DNA of 39,846 nucleotides, from the NCBI GenBank assembly GCA_945890735.1, contig CAMDCZ010000016.1, positions 1 to 39,846 of the forward strand, read 5' to 3'. A program made the position numbers and the translations under genes. The notes below the pieces were generated by a model that saw only the letters and a list, made by a program, of their open reading frames with translations, was not told the origin of the DNA and did no database searches. Positions 31,626 to 39,642 of this stretch are shown piece by piece (position 1 is the first letter of the stretch; the number at the start of each line of letters is the position of its first letter). This DNA comes from Bordetella parapertussis (GTDB lineage: Bacteria > Pseudomonadota > Gammaproteobacteria > Burkholderiales > Burkholderiaceae_C).

Positions 31626-34600
31626 GAACGCTCCAACTCAATATCGATGCCCAATGAACGGATTTCTTTGACCAACACGTTGAACGATTCGGGCATGCCC
31701 GCTTCGATCGCGTGTTCGCCTTTGACGATGCTTTCGTAAACCTTGGTTCGGCCTTGCACGTCGTCGGACTTGACGGTGAGCATTTCCTGCAAGGTGTAGG
31801 AAGCGCCATACGCCTCCAGCGCCCACACCTCCATCTCGCCGAAACGCTGACCACCGAACTGGGCCTTGCCGCCCAAGGGCTGTTGCGTGACCAGCGAGTA
31901 GGGCCCCGTGGAGCGGGCGTGCATCTTGTCGTCGACCAAGTGGTGCAACTTGAGCACATGCATATAGCCCACGGTGGTGGGACGGTCAAACGCGTCACCG
32001 GTGCGGCCATCGAACAAATGGGCTTGGGTACGTGCAGGTGTCAAGCCTTTGGACTTGACCACCTCTTCTGGGTAAGCCACTTTGAGCATGGTGCGGATGT
32101 CTTCTTCCGATGCGCCGTCAAACACTGGGGTGGCAAAGGGCACGCCCAAAGACAGGTTGTGCGCCATTTCTTTGATGTCGCGGTCCAGCAGTTTGCTCAG
32201 GTCTTCTTTGTGGCCCGTGGTGTTGTAGAGGGTTTCCAAGAAGCTGCGAAGTTCCGCGGCCTTGGCTTCCTCTTGCAACATGTGGCCCAGCTGCTCGCCG
32301 ATGCCTTTGGCAGCCCAGCCCAAATGCACTTCGAGCACCTGCCCCACGTTCATCCGCGAGGGCACGCCCAAAGGGTTGAGCACGATGTCGACAGGGGTTC
32401 CGTCTGCCATGTAAGGCATGTCTTCCACTGGCACGATCTTGGAGACCACGCCTTTGTTGCCATGGCGACCAGCCATCTTGTCACCAGGCTGCAAGCGACG
32501 CTTGACGGCCAAGTACACCTTGACCATCTTGAGCACACCGGCTGGCAACTCGTCGCCTTGGGTGAGCTTTTTGCGCTTTTCTTCAAAAGCCAGGTCAAAG
32601 CTGTGGCGGGTTTGCGCCAATGCGTTTTTGATGCTCTCCAGCTGAGAAGCCACTTCTTCGTCCGCAGGGCGGATGTCAAACCAATGGAATTTCTCAACAC
32701 CGGCGAGGTAGTCTTTCTCAATCTTGCTGCCTTTGGCCAGCTTTTGTGGTCCGCCGTTGGCCACTTTGCCCAGCAGCAATTTGTGGATACGGTCGAATGC
32801 ATCGGCCTCCACAATGCGCAGCTGGTCGTTCAAGTCCAAACGGAAGCGCTTGAGTTCATCGTCAATGATCTGCTGCGCACGCTTGTCGCGCACGATGCCT
32901 TCGCGGGTGAACACTTGCACGTCGATCACGGTGCCTTGTGAACCTTGGTCCACACGCAAGGAGGTGTCTTTCACATCTGAGGCTTTTTCGCCAAAGATAG
33001 CCCGCAGCAATTTCTCTTCGGGGGTGAGGGTGGTCTCACCCTTGGGTGTGACCTTGCCCACCAGCACGTCGCCGGGTTGCACTTCTGCACCCACGAAGAT
33101 GATGCCGGACTCGTCCAAACGGTTGAGTTGTTGCTCAGCCAAATTGGGGATGTCGCGGGTGATTTCTTCGGCACCCAGTTTGGTGTCGCGCGCCATGACC
33201 ACGAGCTCTTCGATGTGGATCGAGGTGTAGCGGTCTTCAGCCACCACGCGCTCGCTGATCAAAATCGAGTCTTCGAAGTTGTAGCCGTTCCAGGGCATGA
33301 AGGCCACCAACATGTTTTGCCCCAGCGCCAATTCACCCAAATCGGTGGATGCGCCATCGGCAATCACGTCACCTTTGGCCAACTTGTCACCGCGCTTGAC
33401 GAACGCGCGTTGGTGGATGTTGGTGTTTTGGTTGGAACGTTGGTATTTGATGAGGTTGTAAATGTCCACACCGACTTCGCCGGCCTGGGTTTCTGCGTCA
33501 TTCACGCGCACCACGATGCGGGTGGCGTCGACATAGTCAACCACACCACCGCGCAAGGCGGTCACCACGGTACCGGAGTCAATCGCTGCCACGCGCTCAA
33601 TGCCGGTGCCGACAAAGGCTTTTTCGGGACGCAACACAGGCACCGCTTGACGCTGCATGTTGGCACCCATCAACGCGCGGTTCGCGTCATCGTGCTCAAG
33701 GAACGGCACCAAGGATGCCGCCACCGACACGATCTGCGCAGGTGACACGTCCATGTATTGCACGCGCTCAGCGCCGCACAAAATGGATTCGCCTTTTTCA
33801 CGCGCTGAGACCAGGTCACCGATCAGGCGGTCGTTTTTGTCCAAGGTGGCGTTCGCCTGGGCGATCACGTACTTGGCTTCTTCGATGGCTGACAGGTAGT
33901 CGATTTCCAACGTGACCTTGCCATCGACCACGCGGCGGTAAGGGGTCTCAATGAAACCGTATTCGTTCAAACGCGCGTACAACGACAGCGAGTTGATCAA
34001 ACCGATGTTGGGGCCTTCCGGTGTTTCGATGGGGCACACGCGACCGTAGTGGGTCACGTGCACGTCACGCACCTCAAAGCCTGCACGTTCCCGGGTCAAA
34101 CCGCCTGGGCCCAGGGCAGACACACGACGCTTGTGCGTGATTTCTGACAGAGGGTTGGTTTGGTCCATGAACTGCGACAACTGTGACGCACCAAAGAATT
34201 CTTTAAGCGCGGCAGAAATCGGCTTGGAGTTGATCAAGTCGTGCGGCATCAAAGGCTCTTGCTCGGCTTGACCCAAACGCTCTTTCACGGCCTTTTCGAT
34301 GCGCGCCAAACCGGTGCGGTATTGGTTTTCGGCCAACTCACCGACGCAACGCACGCGGCGGTTGCCCAAGTGGTCGATGTCATCGACTTCGCCACGGCCG
34401 TTGCGCAGGTCAACCAAGATCTTGACCACGGCCAAGATGTCTTCGTTGTTGAGCACCATGGGGCCAGTGGATTCGTCGCGACCGACACGCGCATTGAATT
34501 TCATGCGACCCACGCGGGACAAATCATAGGTGTCGGGGTTGTAGAACAAACGCTGGAACAAAGCCTGCACCGCGTCTTCGGTAGGCGGCTCGCCAGGGCG

Positions 34601-35734
34601 CATCATGCGGTAGATGGCCACGCGAGCGGCGAATTCGTCTGCGGTTTCATCGATGCGCAGGGTTTGAGAAATATAGGCGCCTTGGTCCAACTCGTTGGTA
34701 TAGATGCACTGCAATTCTTTGACGCCACTGGTGCGCAGTTTTTTCAGCAAGGCCTCGGTCAGCTCGTCATTGGATTTGGCAATGATTTCGCCGGTTTCTT
34801 CGTCGACGATGTTGCGGGCAACCACGCGACCGATCAGGAAATCTTCCGGCACGGACACATGGGTGGTGCCAGTGGTTTCCATTTCGCGGGTGTGGCGTGC
34901 CGTGATCCGCTTGTCTTTGGCGACCACGACATTGCCGTTTTTGTCGGTGATGTCAAAACGGGCGACTTCACCACGCAAACGCTCAGCCACGAACTCCATT
35001 TGCGCGCCACTGTCCATCAAGCGGAAGTTGTCGTTCACAAAGAAATTGGCCAAGATCGATTCAGGTGTCAGGCCAATGGCCTTCAACAAAATCGTCACAG
35101 GCATCTTGCGGCGACGGTCGACGCGGAAATACAAAATGTCTTTGGGATCGAACTCATAGTCGAGCCAAGAGCCGCGGTAGGGGATGATGCGCGCGCTGAA
35201 CAACAATTTGCCTGAGCTGTGCGTCTTGCCCTTGTCGTGTTCGAAGAACACGCCTGGCGAGCGGTGCAACTGAGACACGATCACGCGCTCGGTCCCGTTG
35301 ATGATGAACGAGCCTTTGTCGGTCATCAAAGGCACTTCGCCCATGTAAACCTCTTGCTCTTTGACTTCTTTGACCACCTTGGACTGGGGTGTAGAGGAAT
35401 CACGGTCATAAATGATCAGTTGCACGCGGGCGCGCACAGCCGAGGAGAAGGTCAATCCACGGGTTTGGCATTCGCGCACATCGAAGGCGGGCTTGGCCAA
35501 GTTGTACTCCAGGTACTTCATCTCGACAAAACCATTGTGCGAGACGATCGGGAATGCTGCTTCAAAGGCTGCTTGCAGGCCTTCAGCGGTGCGTTTTTTG
35601 GGTGCAACATCAGCTTGTAAAAACGCGGTGTACGCGTCTTTTTGCATTTGCAGCAGGTAAGGAACTTCCAGCACGCTGTCGCGGCTGCCGAAACTTTTGC
35701 GGATGCGCTTGCGTTCGGTAAATGTGTAGGCCAT
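31622..35734 (-). CDS. rpoB: DNA-directed RNA polymerase subunit beta
   Basis: The 1370-residue protein is full length. It starts MAYTFTERKRIRKSFGSRDS with a CCGGAG ribosome-binding site six bases before the ATG. The rifampicin pocket (about 34090-34200) reads SQLSQFMDQTNPLSE then ITHKRRVSALGPGGL. The residues equivalent to E. coli Gln513, Asp516, His526 and Ser531 are wild type, so no classical resistance change is present; Thr at the 518 position is normal for betaproteobacteria. GRHGNKGVVSKI and the C-terminal LNVLVKEIRSLGIDIELERS-like end are conserved. It follows rplL after a 254-base leader containing a strong hairpin. Confidence 0.99.
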   Translation of the reverse strand: MAYTFTERKRIRKSFGSRDSVLEVPYLLQMQKDAYTAFLQADVAPKKRTAEGLQAAFEAAFPIVSHNGFVEMKYLEYNLAKPAFDVRECQTRGLTFSSAVRARVQLIIYDRDSSTPQSKVVKEVKEQEVYMGEVPLMTDKGSFIINGTERVIVSQLHRSPGVFFEHDKGKTHSSGKLLFSARIIPYRGSWLDYEFDPKDILYFRVDRRRKMPVTILLKAIGLTPESILANFFVNDNFRLMDSGAQMEFVAERLRGEVARFDITDKNGNVVVAKDKRITARHTREMETTGTTHVSVPEDFLIGRVVARNIVDEETGEIIAKSNDELTEALLKKLRTSGVKELQCIYTNELDQGAYISQTLRIDETADEFAARVAIYRMMRPGEPPTEDAVQALFQRLFYNPDTYDLSRVGRMKFNARVGRDESTGPMVLNNEDILAVVKILVDLRNGRGEVDDIDHLGNRRVRCVGELAENQYRTGLARIEKAVKERLGQAEQEPLMPHDLINSKPISAALKEFFGASQLSQFMDQTNPLSEITHKRRVSALGPGGLTRERAGFEVRDVHVTHYGRVCPIETPEGPNIGLINSLSLYARLNEYGFIETPYRRVVDGKVTLEIDYLSAIEEAKYVIAQANATLDKNDRLIGDLVSAREKGESILCGAERVQYMDVSPAQIVSVAASLVPFLEHDDANRALMGANMQRQAVPVLRPEKAFVGTGIERVAAIDSGTVVTALRGGVVDYVDATRIVVRVNDAETQAGEVGVDIYNLIKYQRSNQNTNIHQRAFVKRGDKLAKGDVIADGASTDLGELALGQNMLVAFMPWNGYNFEDSILISERVVAEDRYTSIHIEELVVMARDTKLGAEEITRDIPNLAEQQLNRLDESGIIFVGAEVQPGDVLVGKVTPKGETTLTPEEKLLRAIFGEKASDVKDTSLRVDQGSQGTVIDVQVFTREGIVRDKRAQQIIDDELKRFRLDLNDQLRIVEADAFDRIHKLLLGKVANGGPQKLAKGSKIEKDYLAGVEKFHWFDIRPADEEVASQLESIKNALAQTRHSFDLAFEEKRKKLTQGDELPAGVLKMVKVYLAVKRRLQPGDKMAGRHGNKGVVSKIVPVEDMPYMADGTPVDIVLNPLGVPSRMNVGQVLEVHLGWAAKGIGEQLGHMLQEEAKAAELRSFLETLYNTTGHKEDLSKLLDRDIKEMAHNLSLGVPFATPVFDGASEEDIRTMLKVAYPEEVVKSKGLTPARTQAHLFDGRTGDAFDRPTTVGYMHVLKLHHLVDDKMHARSTGPYSLVTQQPLGGKAQFGGQRFGEMEVWALEAYGASYTLQEMLTVKSDDVQGRTKVYESIVKGEHAIEAGMPESFNVLVKEIRSLGIDIELERS

Positions 35735-35988
35735 GAGTACTCCGGACTTGATTCACTCGGCGACTGGGGCCGCACAGGTGCCATACACCTGGGCGTTGTG
35801 CTTGGTCCGCTGGCCACTACCAGCGTTGGCGGACGGTTGCGCATTGCACGCAACCCGAACCAAGGTTCTTCTGCAGTCAGCTCAGAAGACACGCCACAAC
35901 AGGCGAGAACCTGCTGTGGGGTGCGCTCTGTGAGAGCACAAAAGGCTGGCACCCTTTGGAGGGTGTCCAGCCTTCGCTAGCGCCTGGT
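35735..35988 (-). promoter_or_regulatory. rplL-rpoB intergenic leader
   Basis: The 254-base gap has no supported gene. From the rplL side it contains the attenuator-like hairpin at 35942-35974 and a GCTCT/AGAGC stem (35925-35937). Further on is an imperfect 10-base stem at 35894-35919 (CCACAACAGG with CCTGCTGTGG, one mismatch), and finally the rpoB ribosome-binding site. The layout parallels the E. coli rplL-rpoB spacer, which holds a partial terminator and an RNase III site that lower rpoBC expression relative to ribosomal proteins. That role is inferred here. Confidence 0.6.
35942..35974 (-). terminator. Attenuator-like terminator between rplL and rpoB
   Basis: On the reverse strand a stem of 14 pairs with one bulged base (arms 35942-35955 and 35960-35974, loop of four) is followed directly by TTTTG. 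It begins 14 bases after the rplL stop. A strong stem with only a short T-run is what a partial terminator needs, since rpoBC must still be transcribed. Confidence 0.75.
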
Positions 35989-36366
35989 TTACTTGAGTTC
36001 GACCTTGGCGCCGGCTTCTTCCAATTTCTTCTTGGCGGCTTCGGCGTCGGCCTTGGCTGCACCTTCTTTGACCGCTTTGGGCGCGCCATCGACCAGGTCT
36101 TTGGCTTCTTTCAAGCCCAAACCGGTGATTTCGCGAACGGCCTTGATGACGCCGACTTTGTTGGCGCCAGCTTCGAGCAGCATCACGTTGAATTCGGTCT
36201 TTTCTTCAGCAGCAGCCGCGCCACCACCACCACCAGCGGCAGCAGGCGCAGCCATGGCTGCAGCGCTCACGCCAAATTTCTCTTCGATGGCTTTCACCAA
36301 TTCATTGAGTTCCATGACCGTCATGCTGTCCAAAGCGGTCAAAAATGCGTCTTTATCGAATGCCAT
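35989..36366 (-). CDS. rplL: 50S ribosomal protein L7/L12
   Basis: The 125-residue protein has the N-terminal dimerisation/L10-binding helices (about 1-33; FLTALDSMTVMELNELVKAI). A flexible Ala/Gly hinge (APAAAGGGGGAAAA) follows, then the globular factor-binding domain with VIKAVREITGLGLKEAKDLV and GAPKAVKEG. It forms the ribosomal stalk that recruits EF-Tu, EF-G and other GTPases. CTGAAGGAA provides a good ribosome-binding site. It follows rplJ with a 64-base gap containing a GCCGCC/GGCGGC hairpin (36388-36405). Confidence 0.98.
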   Translation of the reverse strand: MAFDKDAFLTALDSMTVMELNELVKAIEEKFGVSAAAMAAPAAAGGGGGAAAAEEKTEFNVMLLEAGANKVGVIKAVREITGLGLKEAKDLVDGAPKAVKEGAAKADAEAAKKKLEEAGAKVELK

Positions 36367-36430
36367 GTTGTTTCCTTCAGTTTCAGGGCCGCCCTCTCAG
36401 GCGGCAAATGTTTTGAATGTGCTGCAAGCC

Positions 36431-36931
36431 TCAGGCTGCAGCAGCTTCGCCTTTTTTCGCCGCCAACGCGCCGAGCACCACTGCGGTACGCGACATGGGC
36501 GACATGAGCAATCCACACAATTGCGCAAGCAAGACTTCCTTGGAAGGAATGCTGGCCAGTTGTTTGACACCGTTGACATCCAATGTTTTGCCTGCAAATG
36601 CGCCGCCACGGATCACCAACTTGTCGTTGGTTTTGGCGAAATCAGCCACCACTTTCGCGGCAGCCACAGCATCCACAGAGAAACCATAGATCAGCGGACC
36701 GGTCATCTGGTCTGCGACACCTTCAAATGGCGTTCCAGCGACAGCACGGCGGGCCAAGGTGTTTTTCAACACACTCAGCGAAACGCCCTGGCTGCGCGCA
36801 CTGGCGCGAAACTTGATCATGTCAGCGACCGTGATGCCGCGGTATTCCGCCATCACCAGCGTCTGCGCTTGTGCGGCCAGTCCTGCCACTTCGGCCACGA
36901 CTGCTTCTTTTTCACTGCGATTCAGACTCAA
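36431..36931 (-). CDS. rplJ: 50S ribosomal protein L10 (TTG start)
   Basis: The 166-residue protein starts at a TTG codon at 36931 (MSLNRSEKEAVVAEV), with GAAGGAG seven bases before it. No in-frame ATG near the start preserves the conserved N-terminus. AEYRGITVADMIKFR, VLKNTLARRAVAGTPFEG and the C-terminal helices that bind L7/L12 are present. L10 anchors the stalk on 23S rRNA, and in many bacteria the L10-L12 complex represses its own mRNA by binding the leader. A rare start codon plus a structured leader fit such control. Confidence 0.97.
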   Translation of the reverse strand: MSLNRSEKEAVVAEVAGLAAQAQTLVMAEYRGITVADMIKFRASARSQGVSLSVLKNTLARRAVAGTPFEGVADQMTGPLIYGFSVDAVAAAKVVADFAKTNDKLVIRGGAFAGKTLDVNGVKQLASIPSKEVLLAQLCGLLMSPMSRTAVVLGALAAKKGEAAAA

Positions 36932-37165
36932 GGTCTACTCCTTCAAAATGTGTTGTCAGGTTGCCCCTTCAACACGCCACTTTTTCAGCGACCTGACTGT
37001 CAAGAAAGAATTCTTTTCAGCGGGATCGCCATCTGCGTTGGCTGGTGAATTAAGTGCAGTCATGCTGCACGCCAACGGTCTTGGATGGCCCAAGCGGGTG
37101 ATGCACCCGCTCGGCCCACCGCTTCTGACCCCGTCTTGCGACGGGGCCAGAAATTGCCAAACGCC
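36932..37165 (-). promoter_or_regulatory. rplA-rplJ leader with stem-loops (candidate L10 leader)
   Basis: The 234-base gap contains no gene. A 7-base perfect stem (37129-37146, CCCCGTC/GACGGGG) lies just after rplA. It is followed by a strong stem with a three-base loop (37093-37111, AGCGGGTG/CACCCGCT) that extends outward with two mismatches. Further on, TTGACA occurs on the reverse strand near 36996-37001, but no good -10 follows it. This is where L10 autoregulatory leaders lie in other bacteria; I could not confirm the kink-turn motif by eye. Confidence 0.45.
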
Positions 37166-37861
37166 TTAAGCGTTCAGTGATTGGGTGTCCACGCGCACGC
37201 CCACACCCATGGTGGACGACACGGCCAACTTGCGCAGGTAAACACCCTTGCTGGTGGCGGGCTTGGCTTTGTTCAAGGCATCGATCAAAGCAACCAAGTT
37301 GCCCTTCAGTTTGTCGCTGTCGAACGAGCGGCGACCGATGGTGCCGTGAACGATACCGGCCTTGTCAACACGGAACTGAACCTGACCGGCTTTGGCGTTC
37401 TTCACAGCCGTGGCCACGTCAGGCGTGACTGTGCCGACCTTGGGGTTAGGCATCAGGCCACGTGGGCCCAGGATTTGACCCAAGGTACCCACGACGCGCA
37501 TCGCGTCAGGCGCGGCAATCACCACATCGAAAGGCATGTCGCCAGCTTTCACACGGGCAGCCAAATCGTCCATGCCGACCACGTCAGCACCAGCGGCCAG
37601 GGCTTCTTCAGCTTTGGCGCCTTGGGCGAACACAGCCACGCGCGCGGTTTTGCCGGTGCCATTGGGCAACACGACCGCACCACGAACCACTTGGTCGGAT
37701 TTCTTGGCATCGATACCGAGTTGCACAGCCACGTCAATGGATTCATCGAACTTGGCCGTGGCGCACTCTTTGACAATGGCCAGTGCATCGGCGAATGCGT
37801 ACAGCTTGTTGCTGTCGACTTTGCCTGCGGTGGCTTTTTGTTTTTTGGTCAGTTTGCTCAT
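37166..37861 (-). CDS. rplA: 50S ribosomal protein L1
   Basis: The 231-residue protein is full length. The block TVTPDVATAVKNAKAGQVQF and the earlier GPRGLMPNPKVG are the L1 signature; VQLGIDAKKSDQVVRGAVVLP is also typical. L1 builds the mobile stalk at the ribosomal E site and can repress its own operon by binding mRNA. Its ATG overlaps the rplK stop by four bases, so L11 and L1 are translationally coupled. Confidence 0.98.
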   Translation of the reverse strand: MSKLTKKQKATAGKVDSNKLYAFADALAIVKECATAKFDESIDVAVQLGIDAKKSDQVVRGAVVLPNGTGKTARVAVFAQGAKAEEALAAGADVVGMDDLAARVKAGDMPFDVVIAAPDAMRVVGTLGQILGPRGLMPNPKVGTVTPDVATAVKNAKAGQVQFRVDKAGIVHGTIGRRSFDSDKLKGNLVALIDALNKAKPATSKGVYLRKLAVSSTMGVGVRVDTQSLNA

Positions 37862-38292
37862 ACCACGCCCTCCACGGTCACGCCCATGGAACGGGCAGAA
37901 CCGGCGATGGTGCGAACCGCTGCGTCCAGGTCGGCTGCAGTCATGTCGACCATTTTGGTTTTGGCGATTTCTTCCAGCTGTGCACGGGTGATCTTGCCTA
38001 CCTTGTCAACGTGGGGCTTGGATGAGCCTTTGTCGAGCTTGATGGCTTTCTTGATCAGCGTGACCGCTGGTGGTGTTTTGATGATGAACGTGAAGGACTT
38101 GTCTGCAAACGCTGTGATGACCACAGGCAATGGCAAACCGGGCTCGACGCCCTGGGTTTGGGCGTTGAACGCCTTGCAGAATTCCATGATGTTCAAACCA
38201 CGTTGACCCAATGCTGGGCCAATCGGTGGCGATGGATTGGCTTTACCAGCTGGCACTTGCAGCTTGATGAAGCCGACGATTTTCTTCGCCAT
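37858..38292 (-). CDS. rplK: 50S ribosomal protein L11
   Basis: The 144-residue protein has the N-terminal domain with KLQVPAGKANPSPPIGPALG and QRGLNIMEFCKAFN, which binds thiostrepton and RelA-linked factors. The C-terminal rRNA-binding domain has VGKITRAQLEEIAKTKM and an ending GSARSMGVTVEG. L11 sits at the GTPase centre. GCAAGGAG lies eight bases before the ATG. It is separated from nusG by 150 bases that include a hairpin. Confidence 0.98.
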   Translation of the reverse strand: MAKKIVGFIKLQVPAGKANPSPPIGPALGQRGLNIMEFCKAFNAQTQGVEPGLPLPVVITAFADKSFTFIIKTPPAVTLIKKAIKLDKGSSKPHVDKVGKITRAQLEEIAKTKMVDMTAADLDAAVRTIAGSARSMGVTVEGVV

Positions 38293-38358
38293 GCTTTTCT
38301 CCTTGCGGGTACAAACGTTCTTGCGAACTCCCCGGGGTTAACGACTCTTGTTCACCTG

Positions 38359-38385
38359 ATCAGCGCCGAGTCGGGTAGCGCTGAT
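38359..38385 (-). other. Hairpin in the nusG-rplK gap
   Basis: ATCAGCGC and GCGCTGAT form a perfect 8-base stem around an 11-base loop, in the 150-base gap before rplK. No T-run follows on the reverse strand. L11-L1 operon mRNAs are L1-controlled in some bacteria, so this could be part of such a site or a processing structure. That is a guess from position. Confidence 0.4.
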
Positions 38386-38442
38386 GTTCACTTGGCAAAT
38401 GACCTGGCCACCTCGAAAGGCACCTGTCATTGGCCCAACAAA

Positions 38443-39027
38443 TCAGGTCTTTTCAACCTGACCGAATTCCAATTCAACCGGTGTGGCGCGGCCAAAAATC
38501 GTGACCGACACGCGCATTTTGTTTTTCTCGTAGTTGACCTCTTCCACCGTGCCATTGAAGTCGGTGAAAGGGCCATCTTTGACACGCACAAATTCGCCCA
38601 CCATGAATTCGACTTTGTGGCGGGGCTTGTCAGTGCCTTCTTGCATTTGGTTGACGATTTTCAACACATCTTCTTGCGAGATGGGCGCTGGGCGGTTACG
38701 CGCACCACCGACAAAGCCTGTGACTTTGTTGGTGTGCTTGACCAAGTGCCAACTCTCGTCGTCCATGATCATCTCCACCAGCACATAGCCAGGGAAGAAT
38801 CGACGTTCTGTGGTTTTCTTTTGGCCGTTTTTCATCTCCACCACTTCTTCGGTGGGGACCAAAATTCGACCAAATTTGGACTGCATGCCTGCGCGGTTGA
38901 TCCGCTCGACGATGTTGCGCTCGACAGCCTTTTCCATGCCTGAATAGGCATGGACGACGTACCAACGCATGTCTGGATGCGCAGGCGCCGCGGTGATTGG
39001 GTTGGTTTCCAGGGATTCTTCGGTCAT
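38443..39027 (-). CDS. nusG: Transcription termination/antitermination factor NusG
   Basis: I chose the ATG at 39027, which shares one base with the secE TAA (TAATG), giving 194 residues starting MTEESLETNP. The longer open frame begins inside secE. The NGN domain begins at MRWYVVHAYSGMEKAVERNI, with FFPGYVLVEM in the middle. The C-terminal KOW domain has GEFVRVKDGPFTDFNGTVEE and ends VELEFGQVEKT. NusG couples RNA polymerase to Rho or the ribosome. It is the general paralogue of the RfaH-like protein at 2282-2767. Confidence 0.98.
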   Translation of the reverse strand: MTEESLETNPITAAPAHPDMRWYVVHAYSGMEKAVERNIVERINRAGMQSKFGRILVPTEEVVEMKNGQKKTTERRFFPGYVLVEMIMDDESWHLVKHTNKVTGFVGGARNRPAPISQEDVLKIVNQMQEGTDKPRHKVEFMVGEFVRVKDGPFTDFNGTVEEVNYEKNKMRVSVTIFGRATPVELEFGQVEKT

Positions 39028-39410
39028 TATTTTTTCCATCCCAGAATCAGGTCGTACAAGACCCACTCAAGGGTTTTGTCGGTCAACCACAAAAAAAGCG
39101 CCATGATCAACACGAACCCAAACACGTAGAGCGTCATTTGAACGGCCTCTTTGCGCGTGGGCCACACCACCTTGTGGATTTCGCGCCACGCGTCTCGCGT
39201 GAAACCGATCAACTGTTTGCCTTGCAAGGAGGTAAAAAACACCAACACCGACAGAATCAAACAACCCAACAAGGCACCCCACTGGGCCCAAGCACCCTGT
39301 GCAGACAACATGTAGAAAGAAGCCAAAGCGGCCAACACCAATGCCACAGCAACAGCCAGTTTGGCTTTGTCTGCGGGGCTGGTGACGGTTTCTATCTGGG
39401 CGGTTGACAT
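39027..39410 (-). CDS. secE: Preprotein translocase subunit SecE
   Basis: The 127-residue protein has three membrane segments (about 16-36, 41-60 and 92-115), like the E. coli form. The conserved cytoplasmic motif with the third helix reads DAWREIHKVVWPTRKEAVQM. It clamps SecY in the SecYEG channel. It lies upstream of nusG in the usual order and overlaps it by one base. About 100 bases separate its start from tRNA-Trp, holding two hairpins and a T-run on the reverse strand. Confidence 0.97.
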   Translation of the reverse strand: MSTAQIETVTSPADKAKLAVAVALVLAALASFYMLSAQGAWAQWGALLGCLILSVLVFFTSLQGKQLIGFTRDAWREIHKVVWPTRKEAVQMTLYVFGFVLIMALFLWLTDKTLEWVLYDLILGWKK

Positions 39411-39430
39411 GAATGGCAGTCGGTAGTGTT

Positions 39431-39483
39431 AAAAAAATGCAGGCTTGTTCAAGGGATCAAAGCCCGCCAAGGGGTTGGCGGGC
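39431..39483 (-). terminator. Overlapping hairpins and T7 run between tRNA-Trp and secE
   Basis: A 9-base GC-rich stem with a GGGG loop (39462-39470 with 39475-39483) lies 29 bases after tRNA-Trp. On the reverse strand it is followed by TTTGAT. A second, weaker stem (GGCTT 39442-39446 with AAGCC 39460-39464) shares bases with the first and is followed by TTTTTTT at 39437-39431. The first could end tRNA transcription; the pair together resembles an attenuator, but the second stem is short. Confidence 0.45.
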
Positions 39484-39511
39484 CTGACAGGCACCTGGTC
39501 TTTCGATCAGG

Positions 39512-39587
39512 TGGCAGGGGCAGAGGGAATCGAACCCCCAACCTTCGGTTTTGGAGACCGACGCTCTGCCAATTGAGCTATACCCCT
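39512..39587 (-). tRNA. trnW: tRNA-Trp (CCA anticodon)
   Basis: The reverse strand folds as a full cloverleaf of 76 bases including an encoded CCA end. It has acceptor AGGGGTA pairing with TGCCCCT, a D-loop with AGCTCAATTGGCAGAGC, an anticodon arm TCGGTCTCCAAAACCGA with anticodon CCA, and a T arm GGGGGTTCGATTCCC. It lies between tuf and secE, as in many betaproteobacteria. It is probably processed from a transcript shared with tuf or secE. Confidence 0.97.
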
Positions 39588-39601
39588 ATCAATCCTGATG
39601 A

Positions 39602-39632
39602 GCAAACCAAACACCCAAGGCGTTTGGTTTGC
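39602..39632 (-). other. Strong hairpin between tuf and tRNA-Trp
   Basis: GCAAACCAAAC and GTTTGGTTTGC make a perfect 11-base stem with a 9-base loop, 10 bases after the tuf stop. No T-run follows on the reverse strand, so rather than a classic terminator it may protect the tuf 3' end or mark a processing site before the tRNA. Confidence 0.55.
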
Positions 39633-39642
39633 AACAGCTCAA

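Noticed and set aside
34090..34200. Possible rifampicin-resistance change: Thr where E. coli RpoB has Asn518
   Set aside because: Thr is the usual residue there in betaproteobacteria, and the main resistance positions are wild type.
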